Shown piece after piece: positions 53,916-61,203 of a DNA stretch of 64,000 nucleotides (the stretch's first letter is position 1; each line of letters starts with the position of its first letter). The position numbers and the translations under genes were made by a program. The notes under the pieces are model-generated. The model was not told the origin of the DNA. It saw only the letters and a list, made by a program, of their open reading frames with translations, and did no database searches. Source of the DNA: Flavobacterium endophyticum (lineage in GTDB: Bacteria > Bacteroidota > Bacteroidia > Flavobacteriales > Flavobacteriaceae); NCBI RefSeq assembly GCF_003634455.1, contig NZ_RBLC01000001.1, forward strand, positions 372,001-436,000. Direction: 5' to 3'.

Positions 53916-55169
53916 ATGAACTTTACCATTTTAAGACATAAAGATTTTTCTAACGGTAAATATTGGCTACTTACGGAATTAAATCTTTTTGAGTATGTTG
54001 AATCTCTTAGTGAAGAAAATTTTAATTTCGAAGTTCAGAGAAAAATAGTCAAAAATAAATATTTAGATGATTTATTAACTACAATAGATCTTGAGGAGCC
54101 ACTACCTAACATTACACTTGCCTACAAAGACGGCATAAAACTTACAAATACAGGTAGTATCGTACTTGATGATAGCAAATTAGATATTCTTGATGGGCTT
54201 CAAAGGACTTATAGACTTTGGGCATTTTGGAAAATATATACTCTTATAAAAAAAGAAGAGTTTACCAATATAAAAGATTTGATTTTAAAAGTTAAAACTA
54301 CACATCCCGAATTTTTTGAACAAGGTGTAGTTGATTCAAAGTTCTTTAAAGATAATTTTCCAGAAGGAAAAAGCAAAATCGATTTTGAAGATAAGTATAA
54401 AAGATTTCAACTTTATTTTACAATTTGGACTAACCTATCTGAATATGAAATGGTTAGAAAAATGTTGATTTTAAATGCCGGACATAAAACAGTATCTACT
54501 CAGCATCAATTTGAGATTTTATTCTTAAGTCTATGGAAATCAATAGATAAGAAAGTAAATAATGTAAAAATTATTCGTGAAAAAGAAACTGAGTTTAATA
54601 TTGTCAAAAAAGGCGAAAGAAAACCAGGTGAATATATTTTTTCATCCATAATAACATCTTTGATGTCATTGGTTTTATCAAAACCACAGAGAATTAGTAG
54701 CGATTTAATTTACAAATATGACCTGCTTAATGAAAATGAAACCAATAGTCCATTACAATATGCTGAAAATATTTTTAAAGCTCAATTTATTACAGACCTA
54801 TTACTAGAACTTTACAATATTGACATTGAGATTCAAAAACAAGTTGGTAAAGAAGGAACTATATGGTTTGGAAAAGACACTACTTTAAATGGAATTTTTG
54901 CTGGTATTGGACTATACTTAAAAATATCTGATAATTCTAAAATTGAGAATATTGAACAAGAAATATTAGATGCTTTTAATAAACTAAAAAGTGTTATTAC
55001 TGTTGATTTAAATCTCAAAGGATTTAATACTCAATATGATAATGTAACGGGTAGGTCTGTTAATATTGGAACATTAATAAGGACTGTAATAATGAAATAT
55101 GTATATCACAGACTTGAAAACGAGCCCTTAAGTTGGAATCAATTATTTAATCAAGAAATGAAAAAATAA
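53916..55169 (+). CDS. ParB/DUF262-like (DGQR-type) protein of the accessory cluster
   Basis: 417 aa. Residues 40-102 have the layout of the ParB/sulfiredoxin-like DUF262 and DGQHR N-domains: FEVQRKIVKNKYLDDLLTTI, EPLPNITLAY, and ILDGLQRTYRLWAF (DGLQR at 93-97). A second motif, LNAGHKTVSTQHQ (186-197), corresponds to the NxG element of these families. The rest is unrecognised. GC is clearly lower than the housekeeping neighbours. It overlaps the HEPN gene by 1 nt (TAATG). Such domains act as nucleotide-driven modules in defence systems (DndB, GmrS-like); the role here is not proven. Confidence 0.78.
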   Translation: MNFTILRHKDFSNGKYWLLTELNLFEYVESLSEENFNFEVQRKIVKNKYLDDLLTTIDLEEPLPNITLAYKDGIKLTNTGSIVLDDSKLDILDGLQRTYRLWAFWKIYTLIKKEEFTNIKDLILKVKTTHPEFFEQGVVDSKFFKDNFPEGKSKIDFEDKYKRFQLYFTIWTNLSEYEMVRKMLILNAGHKTVSTQHQFEILFLSLWKSIDKKVNNVKIIREKETEFNIVKKGERKPGEYIFSSIITSLMSLVLSKPQRISSDLIYKYDLLNENETNSPLQYAENIFKAQFITDLLLELYNIDIEIQKQVGKEGTIWFGKDTTLNGIFAGIGLYLKISDNSKIENIEQEILDAFNKLKSVITVDLNLKGFNTQYDNVTGRSVNIGTLIRTVIMKYVYHRLENEPLSWNQLFNQEMKK

Positions 55170-56407
55170 TGGATATAGAACGAGGAATTAAAGAGTTTCT
55201 AAAAAAACTTGCAATTTATTTAGGGCATTATGATGTTGATATGGAACTATCATACGATACAGACACTTTAGAAGCTTTTTTCAGTAATTTAAACGATTTA
55301 GTCCATAATAGTCATCCGGCGAAAGTAATCTTAGATGTAACAGAAAGATTTATCTTAGATAATTCAGTAACTTTCACTGACCTCATATCTTCATATTCGA
55401 ATATTACAAAAATGGAAGTAGTTCATTTGTCAAGAAGAAATGATACTAAACATCGAGTACGAAATTTTGTTTGTAATACAACATCAGGAAGTATAATCCC
55501 TATTAAATATTTTAATAATAGCTCAATTTATCCAATTTCGGATAGTGATAAATTAATAATAGAAAGAAAAATTCGTGAATTATTTTTGTACTTAAGTGGT
55601 GTAAGTATAACTCAAGCAGATTTTAAAACATATTTAGATAAAATAAATAATAATGAAAAAAATACTGTCTTAGCTATATATTCTTCAAATATTTCATTTT
55701 CTAAGCTGTATACAAAATGTTATTTAAAATATCTCTTAACTGGAAATAAAACAATTTTCCCAAGTGAAGTAATGCATTCTTTTACCAATGACTCTACTAC
55801 TTTAGGCTTATTGGAAGCTTCTACCAATGATTTTACTCAATTTTTTGAAATCTGCGATGTTATAGATGAGTATCATCATTCTAGTGATCTTTTGGTTAAA
55901 TACTTAAAACTATATCAAATAATAGAATATTTTATTACTAGAGCTGTTTTGGTAAAAATCCAAGAAAATAATTCAAACCAAAATTTATTCTTACGAGAAA
56001 TGACCGGGCTTTCAAAATTTGATGATTTTGATAAAAATAATTTCAATTTAGTATTTAAATCAAATGAAGTTGATTTAGGAAATTGGTTTATGAATTTTTT
56101 ATCTGGAAATTCTAATTCTAAGCTAATGGTTGAAAAGCTTTTGTATAATAATACTAAAACAATTGACATCACACAAAGGAATAACTGTTACAATGCGCTA
56201 TTAAATACTATCTATAAACTAAGAAATTCTATTGTTCATAATAAAGAGAGTGAAGTCCATTTTACTATTCATAATATTTTATTAAAGAAAGAAATAATAA
56301 AACTTGTCAAAGAAATAATGAAAAAATTTGAAAAAATACTTTTCGAAAAAATGATTGGCTTTGAGGCTGTAATATCATATAGACGTAAAACGTTGGAACT
56401 TTATTAA
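55169..56407 (+). CDS. HEPN-domain protein with R-x4-H motif
   Basis: 412 aa. The C-terminal part contains YKLRNSIVHNKES with R352 and H357, the HEPN nuclease motif (R-x4-6-H), and LVKYLKLYQIIEYFITRAV (residues 242-260) as in ApeA-type HEPN proteins. The N-terminal 200 residues are unrecognised. HEPN proteins are frequently RNases in conflict systems. AT-rich, coupled to the DGQR-like gene by a 1-nt overlap and 11 nt before the next gene. Confidence 0.78.
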   Translation: MDIERGIKEFLKKLAIYLGHYDVDMELSYDTDTLEAFFSNLNDLVHNSHPAKVILDVTERFILDNSVTFTDLISSYSNITKMEVVHLSRRNDTKHRVRNFVCNTTSGSIIPIKYFNNSSIYPISDSDKLIIERKIRELFLYLSGVSITQADFKTYLDKINNNEKNTVLAIYSSNISFSKLYTKCYLKYLLTGNKTIFPSEVMHSFTNDSTTLGLLEASTNDFTQFFEICDVIDEYHHSSDLLVKYLKLYQIIEYFITRAVLVKIQENNSNQNLFLREMTGLSKFDDFDKNNFNLVFKSNEVDLGNWFMNFLSGNSNSKLMVEKLLYNNTKTIDITQRNNCYNALLNTIYKLRNSIVHNKESEVHFTIHNILLKKEIIKLVKEIMKKFEKILFEKMIGFEAVISYRRKTLELY

Positions 56408-56418
56408 AGGCAAAATAA

Positions 56419-57306
56419 ATGATTGAAAAGTTAATTAATGAACAAATGATATTTAATATTTACTACATAAATTTTGCTAAGGTCTATGAAATTAAAATGA
56501 TGCTTAGTAATGTTATTACCTTAGGAGGAGAACTACAATCTGATAGTGCTAATGAAAAAGAGATAGATTATAGAGGCAAACTCGGTGTCAAATTTTTAAG
56601 CATATTTAATGTCGACACGGAAGCAGGTAGAAAAACTTCAAAATCTGATTCACAAAAAGTTCTAGAAACGTTTGAAATAAAAACGACCAAGTCAATAATT
56701 TTAAGTGAGATTATTGACAAAAGTCATCAAATTAAAGACTTTTCGAACGTTCAAGAAGGACAGCTTATAAAAATTGATAATGCATATCTTTCTTTAGAAA
56801 ATGAAGCAGAATTAAGAACCGTAAAACTATTTAATAGTGGTTCATTCAAGGGTATGAATATTCCTGGTGCAAATGGTTTTGATATTAATAATCTTTTTAA
56901 CTCAATGTTTAAAGATTATGCATACAAAATGAAAGGGAAAATAGAAGGTATTGAGGATGAAATTTTGGTCAAAATACCTCTAACTTTTGAAAGTGAATTT
57001 GAAAGTTCCTACAGTGTTGATGATCTTTTTATAGGTAAAGTTTCATTAGTTGGCTTATATAAAGGTAAGATTAAATTAGACTCTCTTCGAAACTCATTTG
57101 AATTTTTTCAAGAGTTGGGATCAGTTCAAAACATAAACGCTAATGTAATCAATAATACAGACTATCAAGAAATTCAAGATAGCCAATATTCAGAACAGGA
57201 ACAAAATCAGAATTTTATTTTTGCAAGCTCCAGGAATGGAAACAATGAAGAATATCATTACATAGATTTATTGGCAATTATTCAGAACGTAAATATTCCT
57301 TCTTAA
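56419..57306 (+). CDS. Unrecognised protein of the cluster (possible DUF6414-like)
   Basis: 295 aa, very AT-rich. Features: short hydrophobic start (MIFNIYYINFAKVYEIKMML), a long middle of strand-rich sequence with KTTKSIILSEIIDKSHQI and GQLIKIDNAYLSLENEAELRT, and an acidic, Q/N-rich end. The middle part vaguely recalls DUF6414; I could not confirm this. No catalytic motif was found. It stands between the HEPN and AAA genes with gaps of 11 and 8 nt. Confidence 0.55.
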   Translation: MIEKLINEQMIFNIYYINFAKVYEIKMMLSNVITLGGELQSDSANEKEIDYRGKLGVKFLSIFNVDTEAGRKTSKSDSQKVLETFEIKTTKSIILSEIIDKSHQIKDFSNVQEGQLIKIDNAYLSLENEAELRTVKLFNSGSFKGMNIPGANGFDINNLFNSMFKDYAYKMKGKIEGIEDEILVKIPLTFESEFESSYSVDDLFIGKVSLVGLYKGKIKLDSLRNSFEFFQELGSVQNINANVINNTDYQEIQDSQYSEQEQNQNFIFASSRNGNNEEYHYIDLLAIIQNVNIPS

Positions 57307-57314
57307 AGTTAATA

Positions 57315-58511
57315 ATGAAAAAAGAAATACTTTTTTTTGACAAGAATCAATTTGCTCGTTACAAGAAAGCAAAAGCTGATGAAGGATATGACATAATAAG
57401 CCTCACAAAATATCTACAAAACTTTGAAGATATTTCAGAGGTTAATGAATACACTCAAATTGTAGATATCACTTCTTTAGGAAGTATTAATGATTTACAA
57501 TATAATGCTGAACGTATTTTCCTTTTCTTTTCTGATGAAACCATATTTATAGCAGATAAAAAGCACATAGAGCTGTTTTCACATGAACTTAGATATTGTT
57601 TTGAAGAGTTCAATGAGATTGGATATTTAGAAGAAGAAACATCCTCTGATAGTCACTTAGTGACCACAGAAAATAATAATGAAAAACTCGTTCATCGAAA
57701 AATTACAGATTTAACCGAAGAGGAAATAATTGAGTTTACCAATGAATTTTCAAAGCAATTGTATGGACATGAAAAATTTAAAGATGATTTTACTGAGCTA
57801 GTACGAAACTTTAGGGTATTCAATAAAATAGGAGAACATAAAATTTTATCACTCTTCTTAATGGGAGATTCCGGCGTTGGAAAAACGGAAGTAGCTAGAG
57901 CACTTCATAAGTGTTTAGGAGGAAAAAGGAAACTTGCAAAAATAAATTTCGGAAATTATAGTAGTGATAATTCTTTAAACTCTTTAATTGGAAGCCCTAG
58001 AGGATATATTGGAAGTGAAGAAGGAGAAATTTTTATTAGAGTAAAAGATTCTGATACAGGGTTAATATTGATTGACGAATTTGAAAAATCCAATTCTACA
58101 TTATTTAATTATTTTTTGGATGTTTTAGAAAACGGAAAAATGGTTTCTTCTTTAGCTGAAGAAATAGATTTAAATGGTTTTATTATCATTTTTACTTCAA
58201 ATATAAGTAAAGAAGATTTCACACAAATAATATCTCCAGAGCTTAGATCAAGATTTGATTATAAAGGATATTTCACTTTACTATATTCAAGAGATAAACT
58301 AAAATTTGTTGAGTTTAGGATTAATAGTATAATTCATAAGTTCAACAAAAATTTCCCTACTCAATTAGCCAGTGAAATAAAGGAAGAATTAGTTCATCAG
58401 ATAGATGTTGATAAATTTAGTAATATGCGAGATTTAAATAACGAAATTAAAAAGAAATTTGTTGATTATATAGTTGCAAAAGCTACATCAATAAAAACAT
58501 TACCAGATTAA
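57315..58511 (+). CDS. AAA+ ATPase of Clp/HSP100 type
   Basis: 398 aa. The N-terminal 135 residues are unrecognised. AAA+ module: Walker A GDSGVGKTE (184-192), pore-loop LIGSPRGYIGSEEGEI (224-239, the GYIG aromatic loop of ClpB/ClpX-type unfoldases), Walker B LILIDEF (250-256), sensor 1 TSN (294-296), arginine finger in SPELRSRFD (308-315). The Clp-specific IGF/IGL protease loop is not apparent. It probably remodels a protein partner; a link to the HEPN RNase is an inference from adjacency. AT-rich. Confidence 0.88.
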   Translation: MKKEILFFDKNQFARYKKAKADEGYDIISLTKYLQNFEDISEVNEYTQIVDITSLGSINDLQYNAERIFLFFSDETIFIADKKHIELFSHELRYCFEEFNEIGYLEEETSSDSHLVTTENNNEKLVHRKITDLTEEEIIEFTNEFSKQLYGHEKFKDDFTELVRNFRVFNKIGEHKILSLFLMGDSGVGKTEVARALHKCLGGKRKLAKINFGNYSSDNSLNSLIGSPRGYIGSEEGEIFIRVKDSDTGLILIDEFEKSNSTLFNYFLDVLENGKMVSSLAEEIDLNGFIIIFTSNISKEDFTQIISPELRSRFDYKGYFTLLYSRDKLKFVEFRINSIIHKFNKNFPTQLASEIKEELVHQIDVDKFSNMRDLNNEIKKKFVDYIVAKATSIKTLPD

Positions 58512-58571
58512 AAAAATAAGTTCTCAATTATTTATAAATTAAGTATACATAATCTTTAAAATAAAAATTTA

Positions 58572-59273
58572 TTGAAATTAGAATTATTATCAAATAGTAG
58601 TGGAAACTGGGATATTTATAGAATGATTGAAGAAAAAACATCTGCTGCTTTTATCATTCGTTTTCCAAAAATGAACATTGGAGAAACAAAAATTAATTCC
58701 TATATTAATAACTATAAAATCATTCATGATTTAGGACTTCCCACATTGGTTATTGTCGAAAAAGTTACCTGCTGTTGTGGAAAATTAGGAATAAAAACAG
58801 AAGATCTAAACTATTCAAAAGATACCATATACGTAACTCATAACAGTGTATATAGCGATTCAAGAAAAAAAGTAGATGAGTTGAGTCAAAGTTTTAATAA
58901 AATAACCCTAGATAAGAAAATTTCAGAATATGAAGAATTTAGGTATAGAAACAAATTAAAGGAAATTACAAATTTCTATGAGTTTATAAAAAGTACAAAA
59001 GAAAAATTGAAAGTTGCTTCTGAACATAGTATTCATATTGACTATGATTCATATTTTTTTGGAACATCTAACAAATCCAAATCTTCTGAGATTGACTACA
59101 AAATTGTTGATCTAGACAACATTTTTGCAAATAAAGATCAATCCTTTAATGAAATTCATAACTATAATATTAATGAGTTTCATGATGCCATAAATGGTTT
59201 TATAAAGTACTTTGTAGAAAGTAAAAATCAATCATTGTACTATGAGAATGCTACTACTTTCTTAAAAAAATAA
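58572..59273 (+). CDS. Cluster protein with possible kinase-like N-lobe
   Basis: 233 aa from a TTG at 58572; ATG at 58623 is the alternative. ELLSNSSGNWDIYRMIEEKT, AAFIIRFPKMNIGETKIN and YKIIHDLGLPTLVIVEKV recall the G-loop, Lys and hinge of a bacterial kinase-like N-lobe. A Cys cluster CCCG follows. No catalytic loop of HxD type is visible, so a degenerate or pseudo-kinase is possible. It is 60 nt from the AAA gene and shares the AT-rich composition. Confidence 0.5.
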   Translation: MKLELLSNSSGNWDIYRMIEEKTSAAFIIRFPKMNIGETKINSYINNYKIIHDLGLPTLVIVEKVTCCCGKLGIKTEDLNYSKDTIYVTHNSVYSDSRKKVDELSQSFNKITLDKKISEYEEFRYRNKLKEITNFYEFIKSTKEKLKVASEHSIHIDYDSYFFGTSNKSKSSEIDYKIVDLDNIFANKDQSFNEIHNYNINEFHDAINGFIKYFVESKNQSLYYENATTFLKK

Positions 59274-59371
59274 TAGCTAATAGACGCTCCATTGCTAATT
59301 TTGCTACTCAAACCTATATGATGCTTTTCATTTGGTTATCTTCCTACTCTATTTTATACAAAATTTACGCA

Positions 59372-59446
59372 AGGGATAAAAGCGACAAGCCCGCAGCAAG
59401 GTACAAGCGAGGACTTGTAGCGGAGAGCTAAACCCGACGGTATGCC
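59372..59446. repeat. Flavobacterial-type palindromic repeat element
   Basis: GGGATAAAAGCGACAAGCC, then TACAAGCGAGGACTTGTA (perfect 6-bp stem), then GCGGAGAGCTAAACCCGAC. The GGGATAAAAGCGA...AGCGGAGAGC arrangement recalls modules that recur, from memory, after genes in Flavobacterium. The function is unknown. Confidence 0.5.
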
Positions 59447-59654
59447 CTAAAGAAACCTTTTTTAAAGTTGGCAGTTTTTGTTGCTTCACGACTTATTATA
59501 CTGCTTTCGGCTATGCTGTCTCTAGATTATTTTGTGAGGCATATTTTGGTCCTTATCAAAATCCAACATCATACTTCACACACACAATCAAAAAACTTGC
59601 GATTAATGGCACAAAAAGAGTCCATTTATAACTTCAAAATCGCATTTTACACCC

Positions 59655-59724
59655 CCTTTTACGGTTCCCGTTTTCCCACTTACACCAAAAAAACGACCAC
59701 TTACGCCCAAAATCGACCACTTAT
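59655..59724. promoter_or_regulatory. CCACTTAC direct-repeat array, two-turn spacing
   Basis: CCACTTAC (59676), CCACTTAC (59697) and CCACTTAT (59717) lie 21 and 20 bp apart; the last two read CGACCACTTA. A weaker CCTTTTAC is at 59655, 21 bp upstream. Such spacing is expected for a dimeric regulator, for example of the LytTR type. Confidence 0.65.
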
Positions 59725-59816
59725 TACTTCTTGCTAGGACTTCTCAAAAAAAAATAAAAAATTAGCATCACAAAACTTGGTTCTATAATTAATCCCATCT
59801 TCCAAGTTTTTAAGAA

Positions 59817-59891
59817 GGCGGCGGAGTATCATTTTTAGATTTTTGAAGGCATAAATTTTCTCAATAGCTCCGTCGTCGTCTTTTTGAAGAC
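59817..59891. repeat. Structured element, copy 1
   Basis: GGCGGCGGAG (59817-59826) pairs with CTCCGTCGTC (59868-59877) in a 10-bp stem with two G-T pairs. It is followed by GTCTTTTTGAAGAC (59878-59891), which can form a small hairpin or instead extend the main stem through AAGA at 59812-59815. Confidence 0.6.
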
Positions 59892-59976
59892 ATAACAAGA
59901 CAGCAATCTAGCACACAAGTGCCAAAAGTTTATAAATAGATCTAGCGAAGCAAGGGAGGCCATCCACTAGATACTA

Positions 59977-60046
59977 AGATGTCGGCGGAAGAAATAAGGT
60001 TCTGGGCAATGAATAGTATGTAATTCCGTCGCATCTTTTTTAAGAT
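59977..60046. repeat. Structured element, copy 2
   Basis: AGATG(T)CGGCGGAA (59977-59990) pairs with TTCCGTCGCATCT (60024-60036) with one bulge. ATCTT at 60033-60037 can also pair with AAGAT at 60042-60046, an alternative structure parallel to copy 1. It ends just before the small ORF at 60068. Confidence 0.6.
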
Positions 60047-60067
60047 AACATAAATAAGATACACACC

Positions 60068-60208
60068 ATGAAAACAAAAAAAATAATACTCTATATAGTC
60101 TTGATTTTACTCGCCATCTACTTAGCCTTTGCCATACCAAACGCAATAGAAAAATATGATTCGACCCGATTAACACCAGACGAATTTTTCAAAAAACACA
60201 AAGACTAG
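60068..60208 (+). CDS. 46-aa membrane peptide
   Basis: MKTKKIILYIVLILLAIYLA is a single hydrophobic segment after a basic start; the tail is DSTRLTPDEFFKKHKD. The stop is TAG at 60206-60208. The ATG lies directly after copy 2 of the structured element, which may be part of its leader. Function unknown; it is 55 nt before the next gene. Small size keeps confidence moderate. Confidence 0.55.
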   Translation: MKTKKIILYIVLILLAIYLAFAIPNAIEKYDSTRLTPDEFFKKHKD

Positions 60209-60263
60209 ACAAAATCCAAACCCTCCAAAAAAGAAAAAGTAATTTTTTAAAAACTGAGATAGT

Positions 60264-60968
60264 ATGGAAAAACTAACTAGAAACTACAGCGTAAAAGACG
60301 TAGACATGATCATCACGGCGTCTACAATCATCAAAAATGCCATCAGCCAAAAAAACTTCCTGCAGTCCAAACGTTCCAGCTGGAGCGGCACCTATTTTGA
60401 AGACCTCGAAAACAGGATAGATACAATAGCCGCAGACTACCTTGGGGCAGACAATGCCCGAGAGCTCCGCATCTCGACCGCTGCCATCTACGAAGCCCGC
60501 GACAAGGCCCACAAGCTCGCCTCCGAAATCAAGGTACAGATAGAAGAAGACTTCCCCGCAGAAAAAACCGAGATGCTCCGCACCCTGGGCTACACCAGCT
60601 ATTTTGCAAAAGCACGCCAAAAAGACCAAGAAGCACTCATCAACCTGCTCTTTCAGTTCAAGGCCAACCTTACGCCCGCCCTCAAGGCACAAATGACAGC
60701 CAATGGCATCCTGCCGGCAGACCTCGATGCCTTGGCAGCTATGGGAGAAGAACTCAAGGCCCTCGACACCGTGCAGGAAACCAAAAAGGGCGCCCGTCCT
60801 ATCAATACCGAAGAAGCCGTAAGAGCCTTTAACGACATCTACGAACAAGTCATGGCAGTCGCCCGTATCGCCTCCCGATTTTATAAAGACGACAGGCCCC
60901 GCCAAGACCTCTTCAGCTTCTCCAAGATCGCAAAAGCCATCAATACCCATAATAACACGCCTAAATAA
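60264..60968 (+). CDS. Uncharacterised helical protein
   Basis: 234 aa, mostly helical, high in K, E and A. Segments such as IITASTIIKNAISQKNFLQSKRSSWSGTYFEDLENRI and SRFYKDDRPRQDLFSFSKIAKAI appear in flavobacterial hypothetical proteins; I know no function. GC is high compared with the AT-rich cluster upstream, so it belongs to the host background. A long antisense frame exists and is rejected. Closed by a hairpin terminator. Confidence 0.7.
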   Translation: MEKLTRNYSVKDVDMIITASTIIKNAISQKNFLQSKRSSWSGTYFEDLENRIDTIAADYLGADNARELRISTAAIYEARDKAHKLASEIKVQIEEDFPAEKTEMLRTLGYTSYFAKARQKDQEALINLLFQFKANLTPALKAQMTANGILPADLDALAAMGEELKALDTVQETKKGARPINTEEAVRAFNDIYEQVMAVARIASRFYKDDRPRQDLFSFSKIAKAINTHNNTPK

Positions 60969-60975
60969 AAACCAT

Positions 60976-61003
60976 AAATCCCGCTTTTGGCGGGATTTTT
61001 TTT
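60976..61003 (+). terminator. Terminator after the 234-aa gene
   Basis: ATCCCGCTTTTGGCGGGAT with a T-run. The same 19-bp sequence is found at 62351-62369. Confidence 0.88.
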
Positions 61004-61203
61004 GTCCCAAACCCACGCCTGTCAGAAATTATTGGATAAGAATTACAACAGCTATAAGATTAAGCACCACAAACCAATTGCTTTATTCTAAAGCAAATAG
61101 AGCAAAAAAGAACCGCACCCCATGCAGAGTAATGAGTAAAATTTTGTAAGTTAGCACTACCAAACCAGCGCAGCTTAAAAGCAGCCCGACCAAAATACCC
61201 CCT

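Larger units (their letters stand above)
59274..60067. other. Gap behind the AT-rich cluster
   Basis: No credible gene before the small ORF at 60068. The gap holds a palindromic repeat (59372-59446), a direct-repeat array (59655-59724) and two related structured elements (59817-59891 and 59977-60046), each listed separately. Confidence 0.6.

Noticed and set aside
59468..59737. Open frame of 89 aa in the gap behind the cluster
   Set aside because: It runs through the direct-repeat array, lacks a credible start and family, and is low-complexity at its end.
60273..61016. Long antisense open frame opposite the 234-aa gene
   Set aside because: Composition is Gly/Cys/Phe-rich as expected of a shadow frame; the plus-strand frame has a credible helical pattern, start and terminator.
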